64,000 bases of DNA from Callaeas wilsoni (lineage: Eukaryota > Chordata > Aves > Passeriformes > Callaeidae). Made by a program: the position numbers and the translations under genes. Under the pieces are notes generated by a model. That model was not told the origin of the DNA and made no database searches. It saw only the letters and a list, made by a program, of their open reading frames with translations. Location: the NCBI GenBank assembly GCA_013398955.1, contig VWPU01000963.1:1-64000 (forward strand). The letters are read 5' to 3'. This document shows positions 1 through 10,430 of the stretch, one piece after another; within the stretch, counting starts at the first letter, position 1; each line of letters opens with the position of its first letter.

Positions 1-350
1 TCCGTGCTGCCCGCGGGCCGGGGCGGTGTTTCGGGGCTGGGCCGGGGGCGACGGAAGGAGAGGCCGGCGGGGCCGTTCCCCCGGCAGCCGGGAGAGCCTG
101 TGCCCGGCGGGGCTGCCCGGGCCCGCGGCCCCTCCACCGGCCGGGCCGGGCTGGAGGTGCCGGCGCTTCCCAGGCGGGCTGGGCTCCCCCGGCCCGGGGG
201 TCTGAGGCAGAACCGCCGCGCCCCATGCTTGGAGAGGCGATGGTTTGCTTTGCTTTTGGCGTTGCCTGGCTGCAGATAGATGGTTTCTTGCTATGTCCTG
301 CGTGGTGCTGCCTAAATAAATCTCGTTCTCGGCCACACCGCGCCGTGTCC
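1..350. promoter_or_regulatory. INSIG2: CpG island, probable INSIG2 promoter and first-exon region (cut by the window edge)
   Basis: The first 230 bases are extremely GC-rich and dense in CpG, with GC-box-like stretches (GGGGCGG near 20) and an ETS-like CGGAAG near 53. GC content falls sharply after about 240. This is the usual look of a vertebrate housekeeping promoter. It lies about 3.9 kb upstream of the INSIG2 start codon, on the side where INSIG2 should have a non-coding first exon. I could not pick out the exon 1 splice donor: the GT dinucleotides here have poor context, and exon 1 may lie partly or wholly before base 1. The translation open across 4-279 is a GC-rich by-product, not a gene. 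Confidence 0.7.
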
Positions 351-1614
351 GGTGTGTCTGTGTGGTGTCAGAAGTTGTGAATCGCTCCTGGTGCGCAGGA
401 GGAGCACAGGGGAGCAGGACGGATTTTCTCCTTAGGAGACAGTTAAGTGACTAAGTGTTTTGAAAATGTCTAGGGCGATAATTTACTTGTTAACTTTTTG
501 CGCAATGCCAGACACCGTGTGGCTGCCTCGCAAGTCGTGCATGGTGCACGGTGTGTTGAAAAGCTCGGGCTGACTCCGTGTGCGCCAGCGAGGAAGGAAG
601 TGCAGCTGTGACTCTGGAGCTTTCAGTGCCGTGCTACAGCTGTGAATGTGCATTCCCAAGAGATGAAGGCTCAGAAGTCGTATTGGTTCAATACGTTGTG
701 ATCTGTTCCCATCTGAGAGGAAACCTGCATAAGGCTTAAAAGGAGACAGGGTCTCTGCTGTCTGCAGGAACAGTGGCCTCCTAGTCAGAAGGAATTGGAG
801 TCTTTAGAGACAGTAATTTAATTTCCATGAAAGGTGATGATAGTATATATGTTTGCTGTGCCAGAGCATTGCGAGCCCAGGCTGTCTGGGGCACTGAAGA
901 ATCTTTCCTGCGCATTGATCACTTTGCTCCATTCCCTTGTTGCTCTATGGCATGCCAGAAGGTCCTAGGGTCAGTGGAAAATCTGGAAACCGATAAAACG
1001 ACTAGGAATGATATGTGTAGGGTGAGAAACCACCAGGTGGAAACGACTGCATCATGCTAGTTTCAGACCTTGAATTACTTATATAAACAAGACCCTGAAT
1101 TACTTTTATAAACATCTGTCGATATATACCTACCCAGGTGCCCTTGCTGTGGTCATGGTGTTTACCAACTAATAAAAATACGTTGCTTGTGCCTTGAATA
1201 ACTTGCACCTGCAGTGGTTGTTTAAAAGCAGTAAGTCATCTGCTTCCTGCTACATTTAGATAAGCCTTCACAATTAAATGTGTACTTGATGAATGGCATA
1301 ATAAAAAATGGAAATCATACAAATGCAGGTTTTACAGTCTGAAAGTGATTTATACCAGAATAAAAGTGGACTTTTATTTGATCATCAGCATTTCTAGGAG
1401 AAAAACCAGTAAGAGCTGATCACTGTTTACATTAGTATTGCCATGTCGGACAGTTGATGATTCTTAATTAGTCTGAAGATTCCTGTAGATGAAGAACTAC
1501 AAGAAGCAGAGTCTTGTTAGAGGGAGATACCAAGAGAGAGTGTAAAATGAGGAAATAATCACTGCAGGGAAATTAATAATAGATTTCAGTAAAGACAGGG
1601 ACTTGGGCTGATCT

Positions 1615-1686
1615 CTGTCAGTATTTGGAGGGTGGAACTAGATGATCTCTAAGGTCTCTTCCAACCCAAAACATCCTATGATTCTA
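1615..1686 (+). mobile_element. CR1 LINE, 3' end fragment
   Basis: The bases around 1632-1684 follow the bird CR1 3' terminus closely: a GGAACTAGATGATCTCTAAG block, then TCTTCCAACCCAAA, then the terminal ATTCTAT-type repeat (ATCCTATGATTCTAT). CR1 elements are 5'-truncated non-LTR retrotransposons that end in this short repeat rather than a poly(A) tail. The orientation is +, the same as INSIG2. The upstream limit is uncertain; the insertion may begin some tens of bases earlier than given. Confidence 0.85.
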
Positions 1687-1704
1687 TTTTAGTTGATAAT
1701 CTTG

Positions 1705-2020
1705 GTGCACAAAATAGGATGCAGTAAGATGCTTGCTGATGACCCAAAGCTGGCAACATTTGCAGGGCCAAAGAGACTGAGAAATCCTGCAGGAAAAATG
1801 GATTGAAGTTGGGTGTCAGAATTAAATGACACCTACGAGCTTAAATGCAGTATGCAAGGTCTGGAGCTGGTAGCAGGGAACAAAGACTTCAGTAACAGGA
1901 AAGAAAAGAGACTTGAATGTAGTAAAGGATCACGGGACATGAGCAAACCACTTTATGACTGAAAAAAGAAACTGTTATCCTGTGTGCTGCTCATTAAAGA
2001 AAGACATCAAAGTGTGAACT
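1705..2020 (+). mobile_element. Older CR1-like LINE fragment (reverse transcriptase end)
   Basis: The bases near 1732-1750 (TTGCTGATGACCCAAAGCTGG) resemble the CR1 segment encoding FADDTKL at the C-terminal part of the polymerase. Further on, GGACATGAGCAAACC and GCTCATTAAAGAAAGACATCAA fit later parts of the same CR1 region in the same order. It is heavily mutated with many stops. Because this body part lies 3' of a CR1 terminus (1615-1686), the two are probably separate insertions. The call rests on pattern memory, not on an alignment. Confidence 0.4.
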
Positions 2021-3932
2021 TGTATATCAGCTTGGGTCATGCATTTAAAAAAGGGGATATGCAGACTTCAGGGAGTGCCAAAAGCTGTTTGGATGGTGAA
2101 AAGTAAGTGGAGAGTTAAGAGCTTAGCTTATTTCCCTAGGCAAGCTAAAGCTGAGAAGGGACATAACAGTTTGAAAACCCATGTTAGGCACTGTATTCCT
2201 GCAGAGTTTGTGATTGGGAGCTACAGCCTCCAATGTCGTGTTGAAAAGACTCTTGTAAATTCTGAGAATTCCGGTGATCACCTGGTGGGCAAAGCCCCAG
2301 GGGACACAGAGGAGACTCTCAGCTGAAACAGTGATGTTTTTGTGACTCCATGGTTTCTTTGCTGGAGGCTAAACGTATGATCCAAGCTCCAGTGCCGTGC
2401 CATCCCGTGCAGGGTAGAAAAATCTGGAGCACTTCCTTTTTCCTTGAAGGAAGTTTGCTTGAAGGAAGTGTTGCCGTTCCAGTCAGCGTTAACACAAACA
2501 TCAAGGCTGGCAGTGTGACTCAGGAAGCAGACTGAGAAGCCTGACACGTTGGTGGTTCTCTTTCCCCCTAAGATGTGTTCATGATTACAAGGAAAGTGGG
2601 GAATTGGCTGTGTAGAAAAGAGCCTGTGTTCTTGGAAAGACACTGTTGCCTCCCCAAACTGCCAGTAGGAAGTTTTATACGAACAGAACTTTTTTCTTTT
2701 TTGTTTTTCTTTTTTTTTCTACCTGTTGGAACTGTTTTCATGTGATGCAGTATGCCATGGTGTGGCATCACATCTGTGCAGTTGACTGGAGTATCTTAAA
2801 TAGCCTGGATGTATTTAACTTCCCTTTTGGCTTTCACTCAGCAGAAGTGAATGAATGCCGAGTCCTCTGCTCTGCTGCTGTATCTTCGGAGAGCTTCCTT
2901 GGGGTCGGCTGGAGTTGAGGGGAAAGGGGACGGATGTTCTGGTTTGGCTCCCCATGTGCCATAAATAAGAGTTAACAGAAGCCGCCACCAGCTGGCAGTT
3001 TCAAATTTAAAAACAATGTCAGGGCTTTTTTTCTGAAGTTCCAGGTGGCTAAGCTGTCGATCAAAATTGTTGTTGTACATGAATGTGGCACTGAATCCAT
3101 GTATAACAAGACTCATGATGGACAGGTTTTGGGTTTTTTTGAAAGAGGGATTGGGATGGGAACTCTGCCATTCCTGTAGTGCCGGCAGTTACTCATGTCG
3201 GAGGCTTCCTGGTGCGAAGGCAGGTGGAGCTCCTTTTCCTTTGCCCTCAGGTGCTTCTGTGCCTGATTACAGTTCGGGTTTGTACTAGTGTACGGCAGTT
3301 TTCACCAGACGTATGTTACTTTGGTAAATATTTCTCTGTGTTCAAGTTACTGCTCTGGTTTGCTGAGCTGTTTGCTCTTGCTGGACATTACAAAACACGT
3401 GTGCTGCAGGATTGCTGAAATTCTGACTCCAGCCTGGAAGTTACTTTTCAGATTTCACTTTCCAGTTGAGAAATGTGTTTTGTGTCTCTTAAAGAAGAGA
3501 GATCTCTGAACCTCTGTGTCTGACTTGGAATTGAGGGCTGTGTTTGCTTGCTGCTGAATTATATAACCTCCAGTTACTGCTTAAGGAAGGGGAGAAAAAC
3601 AATTTATTCTTACTGCAAAGCAAACCTTTCTTCCATTTGATACCTGTGTCATTTCTTCACCCCCTGGATGTACTTTCACGTTCCTAGCTGTCCCATCCCA
3701 CGTGTTTCCTCCTCTGTCTCCTAGTAGACAAAATTATTTGTAAAACCTGTTTCCTTTGTAAGGCATTTTTGCAGCTGTGGTTGATTTCTGCTCCCAAAGG
3801 ACTAATTGCCTCCTCAGAAAATTCAGAAAAAATATAATATAAAATATAATATAACAATCTCCAAATAAGTTAAGAGAAAGGCATGTAATGTTTCTTGTAT
3901 CTGAATTTTCACTCTTTTTTATTATTTTTCAG

Positions 3933-4270
3933 GGTTTGGGTGTCTCCTAATTGAAGAGAGTCAAAATACTGATTGCAAGTGAATCCTCAGTCAGCCTCTT
4001 GGATGCCTCTGATAACATAAGAAGTCATGGCAGAAAATGATGCAATGCCAACCTTACCAAAAAAGTGTGGCCCATACATTTCATCTGTAACCAGTCGTGG
4101 CATGAATTTGGTAATTCGTGGTGTAGTGCTGTTTTTCATTGGTGTATTTCTTGCATTAGTATTAAACCTGCTTCAGATCCAGAGAAACGTTACTCTCTTC
4201 CCCCCTGACGTGATCACAAGCATCTTCTCCTCAGCTTGGTGGGTACCACCTTGCTGTGGCACAGCATCAG
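3933..4270 (+). CDS. INSIG2: INSIG2 exon 2: 5' UTR end (3933-4026) and codons 1-82
   Basis: The exon begins after the acceptor AG at 3931-3932 and ends before a strong GTAAGT donor at 4271. The coding part is 244 nt and splits the Ala82 codon after its first base. It encodes the variable N-terminus, the conserved [13 protein letters not shown], the first membrane helix and the WWVPPCC motif. The 94-nt 5' UTR part has TAA in frame just upstream of the ATG, which supports this start. Confidence 0.96.
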
Positions 4271-7200
4271 GTAAGTTCAGTTGTGTGTATGTCTGGTGTG
4301 CAGAGGTAGTTAGGCAGTTACAAAAAACTGTTTGAGAGGTGGGGAAGATAAAAAATTCCCTTTCAGCATCACTATGCTTGAGCTGTTAGTATCCTTCTGA
4401 TCTCCCCATGTATACACAAATATGCGTGTGTCCAGAAGTTAGTTTTTTGCTAACTTGTCGTACTATAATACTGTTAACAGAGCGTAACCTTTGTTTTTTC
4501 TGCTGGGTTAGAGTTTAACAGACGTGAGGAGGTGCTGCTGTCCTGGAGTTGGGTTACAGGAGTGTGCTCCAAGACAGCCCTTTAGAATACCCCAGTGGTG
4601 TCAGACTGTGCAGCACACAGTGCCTTGTTTGAGCACAGCACACCACCCTGAGAAATGCTCCCTTTTGTGGTCCGGCTTTCCATTTGTTCCTCATTCCAGT
4701 TCGAGGTACAGCTTTAGCCCTGCGGAGCTGAGAGCCCTGGCAGTGTCTCTGGGAGCTGAGCCAGGCGTGCCGTTGGCAGCTGTAGGTGCACGGTGCAGAA
4801 CAGAGCACCTCCGTACAGTCGTGTATCTCAGGTGCTGTGAACGTGCTCCATTTCTCCCGTGACCACGTAGGGAGTTGAGCCTTCTCTGTTTAGCCAGTGT
4901 GAGTTGTCTGCTGTGGGTGGTAAGAAATACCCTCTTTCTCCTCTCCTTTCAAGTATCAAGGCATATTCCATGTTGCAAGCATGATGGAATTTGACTTTCT
5001 ACCTGGCTTTGAAAATCAGTGATCCTTTGAGTCAGTTTCATGCTTTACTAAGGGAATATTCTTAGCAGCCAGGACTGGAGGATTCTGCTTTGGTGAATCT
5101 GTTCTTACAGGTGATACATTCCTAGAGGCAAGTTTTAATCAGATTGAGAAGCTCACAATTCTGGGTATCAATGTGAGTCAATAAACTTGCTTTTGACATG
5201 GCATCACTGTTTAACTAATGATAGTATTTAAGCCTGTTTTTTTCCTAGTAGTCTAATTGAGTTTGTTTTTGTTTTATATCTTCTTGAAACAGTACACTTC
5301 AGATGTCATAGAGGAGCCTGATTTGTAAGGAAACTGTCCAGACAGCTCCCTGAACATTGTGTTCTCCTGTGGAAATGCATTTGGCATGTTATGGTGGCAG
5401 TCACATGCCCACCTTATCTGCTAGTTATCTTAGTCCTCTTCTTCTTGTCTTGCCAACATTGTTGATTAGCTTTTGGGTCATATCCTGCATTTCCTGCATT
5501 TTTCTTTTATGCTTTAAACTGATTGTCTTGACAAATAAGCTTTTTATAGATGGATTAGTGGGGGTTGAAATGAACCCCAGCTTGCTGCAGCAGCAGTGCA
5601 CGAGGTTTGCAGTGTTCACTGCAGCCTTTGCACTGTTGGCTGTTTGCATGAGGCTGCGCCTTGGGTCACCTGAGAACGCTGCAGCTGCCAGTGGGAACTT
5701 GGCAGTCTTGCCATCATCTCACAAGAAACTTGTGGGCCTTTCTGGATCTGATGTGTTGGTGCTTTTGATGGAAAGACTGGATATGGCTTGTAAAGTGTAG
5801 TATTCGATTTTAGTACCTGATTTTAAGCCACCTGATTTAAAGATACTACAGCTTTTATTGGCATTTCCCAGCAGGAGTCATCCCTGTTGAGGTGTTCAGG
5901 GTCTTTTTTTTTCCATTATCAGTCTTCTCCATTTTCTTTCCTTATCTTCTCTGCTAGCATACGTACAGGGAACCTCTATGGTAAATGCTGATAATTCACC
6001 CGTTTCCTTACCATTTGTACTTGCACAGCCTTCCTGGAATTGACGTGAACATTTCTCTGCAGTACGGTTTATTATTATGAACAGAATAAAGGTATTTTGC
6101 ATATTTATAATCAGTGGTGATCGAGGCTGTATTCAGAGAAGTCCTTTCATCCATCACCATTATTAGTCATGAGTTTGGCCCAAGGCCTTTGGCAAGAAAA
6201 TTGCTCAGGGAGGGTTTTTTTTCCGCTCCAGCTTTAGTGATGATTTATTTTCCTGAATCCTGGAGATCAGTTTCCTCTGTGGAAGAATAAAGAGCATTTG
6301 CAGTGTTGCCCCCAGCAGTGTGCTGGACTGAAGGCACTGGAGTCTGTACTGATGGCTCAGGCTCTGCTGTGTTCACACCACTACAGTCTAACATTAAGGC
6401 ACCATTATTGTTCCTTAGTGGGGTTGGTAAAAGTCTTTTTAGCTGCAGTTGCAGTAGAGAACACATTTGTGAAGAAATACTGAAAGAGCATCGCAATTCC
6501 CTGGGGCTGAAATTCCTGTTTGCTTTCTGTATTCAACAGCTACCATAGGCTCTTGACTTTCCCTCTTCTGGGTGAGCTTGAGAGTAGCATTGAAGAAGGG
6601 AAAAAAATTATCCAAACAAAGCCTGTTTGTAACAAGAACAAAAGAAAACACAAAATAGTGATGTTATAAACCACACCAGTACTGTGGTGTGTTGGTTTTA
6701 CAGTTATTTTAAACATGTTTGATGTGTGGGCTTTTTGGGAGTGCCAACCTGCAAGCTATTAGTGTTCTTTCTGAACTACAGTGCAGATTTTGGTGTGGGG
6801 GGAGAGCTCTGTCATTCTCTGCCCCTGGTTCAAATTGTCTCTGTATTGCTACTTCTACTGCAGTGGCTGAAGATGCTGAACTTTACAGGGCTTTTTTAAA
6901 TAATGAAATTCTTTGAAATTCCTCTTCTTTCACAATGTGTGTTTTCGTGCTATTTATCCTTAAAAGATCTGTTTTAGTAGTGACTGTAATTGTCAAAGTC
7001 TACATAGTCTTTATTCTAGCTAGATGTTGCCAGTGCTTTAACTTCAGGGCCTTTTTTCTTTCCTGTCTCCACAGCTGTGATTGGGTTATTGTACCCCTGC
7101 ATGGACAGACATCTGGGAGAGCCACATAAGTTCAAGAGAGAATGGTCCAGTGTAATGCGATGTGTAGCAGTCTTTGTGGGAATAAATCATGCCAGTGCTG

Positions 7201-10200
7201 TATCCTATACTCAGATCACATTGATGGTAACAAATAGGCTTCCACTTAAAAAAACTCACACAGTGAGTAGTTGTGAATTGGTGTTAAAGGTGTAACATGC
7301 AGCATTTTTGCAAGGGAAATGCAGACTATATGTTAGTGTCAAACTTGTAGCAGAATTGGGGGTGATGAGTCTCACGTCTTTTTGTTCTGGAAAATATTTT
7401 CAATAGAAATGTCTCAGTATTAGGCTTTGTCTTACTTTGAGTCTTTATTTTCTTTGACTGATTAAAGTAAGTGTGGGAAGATACTCATGCAGTAGGTATT
7501 ACAGAAGAGTGCTTTAGGACGTTGCAAGCTGATGTCCTTTTAATACTATAGTAAGATCTTGAGGCTCTGTGTTGAGGTCATCAGTGAAGCACATGCACTT
7601 TGCAAAGAATGAGGAAAACTCCGGACCAGGAATACCTGGGCCTATACAATGCTGGGAAATGTTGCTACGCCCGTCTGCAAAGGATGCCTTCCTTGATGCC
7701 AAGAGAGTACCCTGGGTGATGGGGTGCTTTTCTCATGGACTGGTGCACCTTACTGGCAGTGCTGTGGATCTGAGAGGCTTTCTGCAGTTATGCCTAGTGC
7801 CTCCTCTGTCAGCTAAAACCAGGGTCTGCTGGTGAAAGTTGGAGTCTGGTAAAGAAAGTTGATCATCTCTGTGACACTCATCTCCGTCTGTGTCAGCTCC
7901 CATACAGTTCACAAAAATGGTGCTAGAAGTTCTGTTCTCGTAAGGTGGGAGAGCTGGCTGAATTCTCCGGAGCTGAGGTTGCTTGGCCCTCTGGTGGGTG
8001 GTGGTGTGTGGTTTTTTCCCCACCCTGTGCTATCCAGTATAGCCGGGTGAGCTGGAGCTGCCGAGGTTCCGAGTCACTCCCACTGTCCCTCACAAACCTC
8101 ACTCTCCTTGCCAAAGATGCACTGGTCTGCTGCTGTGGTTCTCACTCACCTGGCCTGTACCTGTTGGGTGAGCACGTGGCAACTTTGCTGCTTCCAAGAA
8201 ATAAGAGTTGACAGCTCCTCTTTGCACAGGTCTGATTATTTACAGCAAATTTTCTGTAGTTCTCTAACAGCTGTTGCCCATATTACAGGACATCAGTGTT
8301 GTACTGTCTGTATTTCCTGCTTGACAGCTCTCCAGACTGCTTTCTGTTCAGCTGTTGCCAGTTCTGCACATTGCTAGATTTGGTGAGGGTTCTGATGGTC
8401 TTTGACACTTTTTCTGAAGCTATTGATTTTTGTCCTGTAATTATTTTTTTCAGTTCATCAAGCTTGTTTCTCATTTCCACTAGGTCTCCCTCCAGATTTT
8501 TGTGAGAAAATGGGACAGTGGTTTTTATATTGTCATCCCATAAATTTGCTTTCAGGCCTATGAAACATGACAAGCCCCTTTTTAATTATCTGTTTTGGAC
8601 AGGAGCAATGAGGATGAGTTAGTGTTTCCAAAACATTTTGAAGGATGTGAAATACACAAAGATATCTGAAGTGACTTCACAATTTTTTCACAAGTTGACA
8701 AAACTGACTTTCAATGTTGATTTGCATAAACACTTTCCAGTAATATTTTCATTTTGATTTATAGAAAATGTTAACATTTTAATGTTGAGCTGAATGTAAA
8801 TCATCATGTAATTGAAACAAAATTGCAATTAAGAGTGATAAATACAATTTTTTGGTAAATCTCTGTCAGTTGAAGAAATTTAATGTTAGATTTAAGTTTT
8901 CATATTGAATGTAATAAAGGGCCAGGTGACGATGAGATGTAATATGTGCGTTGTGTGTCTGTGTAAGATGATTGATTGTTTGGCAAGTGAAGAGGCTTTT
9001 CATTCTTGTACAGTGCAAAGACCCTAAAATTTGAAGAAGTATCATAAGTTCTTAGTTTCCTGAAATATTGACAATTACAAGGCTTATTTCCTCATTTCTG
9101 ATAGCTGTGTAAGAGCTGATACAGGTAACACTGTACTTTTCTTAATGGTATTTTCTTTCTGTTGTGCCAAAATAGAAACAGAATGACAAAAATTGCTTTA
9201 TACTTGTACATGATATTTCCAAGCTTATCCTTAACAGCCAACACAGAAGGTGGATTTTGCCAACAATATCCAGCTGTCTCTCACTTTGGCAGCCCTGTCC
9301 ATTGGGCTGTGGTGGACCTTTGACAGGTCACGAAGTGGCTTTGGTCTTGGAGTAGGAATTGCTTTCCTGGCCACGTTGGTGTCACAGCTTCTGGTATACA
9401 ATGGAGTTTATCAGTAAGTATTTGCTCCCTGAGGTGAAATGATAATGTTCTGAAGCTGTAACATTAACTCAGAACAACTGAAGGGGTACGATTTGACATG
9501 ATTTTCAGAGCTGTCAGCACCTAATTTTGAGCACAGCATAAACTGGACTGTTTATGAAAGCTCTAATTTGTGTGTAAGTGAGAAATCTCGTTGGAAATGC
9601 TAATTGAAATAAAATTGCCACCTTGCCAGCAGTGTAACACGCGTTGTTTGCGTGAACAAATGCAGCTATAAACAGTAAGAAGCCTCCTTTGTTTTTTGCC
9701 GCAAGAAATTAAATTTCTATAATACATATCTTTTTGAGTTGGAATGTTCTAATAATTGTGAATTTGCCTTGTGATTGGAGGACTCTGTATTGCACAACAC
9801 TGAGCTCAAAAATGTGCCTTCTTTTCCAGATACACATCTCCAGACTTCCTCTATGTTCGTTCCTGGTTGCCATGTATATTTTTCGCTGGTGGAATAACAA
9901 TGGGCAATATTGGCAGGCAGCTGGCAATGGTGAGTTTGGAGGAGGGGGTTGATTGCCTTCCAGTAAAAGTTTAAATGTACATAGCATTTCTTCCTCCATG
10001 TATACCAGCCAGCTGTTTGGCTCAAGGGTGTGCAGTGAGGTAGAAATCAGCAATCTTTGCTTGTTGATGTACTTAGTGAGCTGATCAAACTGTAAATCAG
10101 AGCACAATCATATTTTGCTCTGTACACTCTGTTGCATACTTTTAGGACCCTGAGCTAAGTTAGAGCTACTGTGTTTGGGGAGAAATCAGGCCATCCCCGA

Positions 10201-10430
10201 AGTCTGACCTGATCAGGGGACAGAAATTGCAGCCACCAATATGTGCACAGAACTTAAGGACATCAGACTTATCTGGATGGAGTTTAACAAGGCCTATTTT
10301 ATCACCCATTTTGTAGAAAAATCACTTTCTTAAGTCTTTTTCACTAGTTATGTAAATTAATATTATTTTGTCAACTTCTGTTTTTCAGTATGAATGCAAA
10401 GTCATTGCGGAGAAGTCTCACGAGGACTGA
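4027..10430 (+). CDS. INSIG2: INSIG2, insulin-induced gene 2 protein (five coding exons, complete, 225 aa)
   Basis: Joining 4027-4270, 7075-7199, 9247-9413, 9830-9929 and 10389-10430 gives an uninterrupted 225-codon protein, the same length as human INSIG2 and nearly identical outside residues 4-11 and 24-29. INSIG-2 is a six-pass ER membrane protein. With oxysterol bound it retains SCAP-SREBP in the ER, and it also links HMG-CoA reductase to its ubiquitin ligases, so it brakes cholesterol synthesis. Visible family marks are the first membrane helix (about 28-50), [10 protein letters not shown] (71-80), [14 protein letters not shown], the Asp149-containing TFDRSRSG segment needed for SCAP binding in INSIGs, Cys215 (a reported ubiquitination site in mammalian INSIG-2) and a C-terminal KxHxx ER-retrieval motif (KSHED). 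The start has G at -3 and +4, and an in-frame TAA lies at 4018-4020. All exon borders were placed by reading frame plus splice signals. Confidence 0.97.
4271..7074 (+). other. INSIG2: INSIG2 intron 2 (U2-type)
   Basis: The donor is GTAAGT at 4271 and the acceptor is a pyrimidine-rich tract ending CCACAG at 7074. I see no internal gene, LINE or LTR. A stop-free stretch of 148 codons at 5357-5803 lacks any protein character I recognise and is treated as chance. Confidence 0.9.
7075..7199 (+). CDS. INSIG2: INSIG2 exon 3: codons 82-123
   Basis: This 125-nt exon completes Ala82 (G|CT) and encodes [16 protein letters not shown] through GINHASA, covering the second membrane helix, the conserved cytosolic loop and the start of the third helix. 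It ends exactly on a codon (Ala123, phase 0). The donor that follows, GTATCCTAT, is very poor for the major spliceosome but nearly perfect for the minor one. The frame resumes correctly at AAG (Lys124) in exon 4, so the border is secure despite the odd donor. Confidence 0.96.
7200..7208 (+). other. INSIG2: U12-type 5' splice site
   Basis: GTATCCTAT directly follows the Ala123 codon. It differs from the U12 consensus GTATCCTTT only at position +8. By contrast it matches the major-class donor GTRAGT only at +1 to +3, and exon positions -1 and -2 (T and C) are also unfavourable. Confidence 0.85.
7514..8620 (-). pseudogene. Decayed coding-like tract inside INSIG2 intron 3, unrecognised
   Basis: Read on the minus strand, 8573-8283 is open for 96 codons and looks protein-like: a charged, heptad-like stretch around [18 protein letters not shown] followed by a Lys/Ser/Gln-rich part. 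Coding-like sequence seems to continue in shifted frames through 8114-7923, 8023-7733 and 7702-7514. These are rich in Ser, Arg and Asp, with one acidic segment ([14 protein letters not shown]) followed by a basic one, and several frameshifts and stops lie between. The appearance is of an old retrocopy of a coiled-coil plus low-complexity protein. I do not recognise the parent. No poly(A) tract or target-site duplication was found, so chance open frames are a real alternative. Confidence 0.3.
9226..9246 (+). other. INSIG2: U12-type branch site and 3' splice site
   Basis: TATCCTTAAC at 9226-9235 matches the core of the U12 branch consensus TTCCTTAACT. The likely branch adenosine (9233 or 9234) lies 12-13 nt before the terminal G at 9246, inside the roughly 10-16 nt window typical of minor introns, with no polypyrimidine tract between. 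Confidence 0.83.
9247..9413 (+). CDS. INSIG2: INSIG2 exon 4: codons 124-179
   Basis: The 167-nt exon starts at AAG (Lys124) after ACACAG and ends CA|GTAAGTA, so the Gln179 codon is completed by the first base of exon 5. It encodes [16 protein letters not shown], the [12 protein letters not shown] segment with Asp149 and Ser151, the GLGVGIAF helix and LLVYNGVY. Asp149 corresponds to the INSIG aspartate required for SCAP binding. Confidence 0.96.
9414..9829 (+). other. INSIG2: INSIG2 intron 4 (U2-type)
   Basis: A canonical GTAAGTA donor is at 9414, and the acceptor tract GCCTTCTTTTCCAG ends at 9829. The intron is short (416 nt). Nothing else is seen in it. Confidence 0.93.
9830..9929 (+). CDS. 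INSIG2: INSIG2 exon 5: codons 179-212
   Basis: This 100-nt exon encodes [20 protein letters not shown] and [13 protein letters not shown], which is the last luminal or cytosolic turn plus the sixth membrane helix. It ends on the Met212 codon before a GTGAGT donor. Confidence 0.96.
9930..10388 (+). other. INSIG2: INSIG2 intron 5 (U2-type)
   Basis: The donor is GTGAGT at 9930 and the acceptor CTGTTTTTCAG ends at 10388. A protein-like reading on the minus strand at about 9709-10107 overlaps introns 4 and 5 and is simply the complement of exon 5 and its flanks. Confidence 0.93.
10389..10430 (+). CDS. INSIG2: INSIG2 exon 6, coding part: codons 213-225 and stop
   Basis: Thirteen codons, [13 protein letters not shown], then TGA. 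The segment holds Cys215 and the C-terminal KSHED, which fits the KxHxx ER-retrieval signal of INSIG-2. It is too short to be found by an ORF search and was located by the acceptor plus homology to the known C-terminus. Confidence 0.96.
   Translation, partial: YECKVIAEKSHED

Larger units (their letters stand above)
351..3932 (+). other. INSIG2: INSIG2 intron 1 (probable) or 5' flank
   Basis: No coding exon is seen. The stretch ends at a good U2-type acceptor: a T-rich tract (about 3911-3930) followed by AG at 3931-3932. It holds two CR1-like LINE pieces (listed separately), a short duplication of a CTTGAAGGAAGT word near 2442-2470, and an AT-rich 12-bp direct repeat at 3828-3857. The upstream limit of the intron is unknown because the exon 1 donor was not identified. 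Confidence 0.55.
7200..9246 (+). other. INSIG2: INSIG2 intron 3, predicted U12-type (minor spliceosome) GT-AG intron
   Basis: The 5' end reads GTATCCTAT, matching the U12 donor consensus RTATCCTTT at all but one position. Twelve to thirteen bases before the 3' AG there is TCCTTAAC, the U12 branch-site core, and the segment between it and the AG (AGCCAACACAG) has no pyrimidine tract. All three are hallmarks of minor-class introns, and together they explain a donor that the U1/U2 consensus would reject. The other INSIG2 introns with identified ends (2, 4 and 5) are ordinary. Such introns tend to splice slowly and can be rate-limiting. A decayed coding-like tract lies inside on the minus strand. 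Confidence 0.85.

Noticed and set aside
4..279. Open frame of 91 codons at the left edge (+)
   Set aside because: It lies entirely in the CpG island and is Gly/Pro/Arg/Ala-rich as any frame through such sequence would be. It starts 1-3 bases from the edge and matches no family.
4271..4335. Read-through of the first INSIG2 coding exon into intron 2
   Set aside because: Residues after GTAS leave INSIG homology exactly at a GTAAGT donor, and the family sequence resumes at 7075.
5357..5803. Open frame of 148 codons in INSIG2 intron 2 (+), Leu-rich at the start
   Set aside because: The hydrophobic start reflects T-rich intron sequence. There is no splice-consistent link to INSIG2 exons and no recognisable domain.
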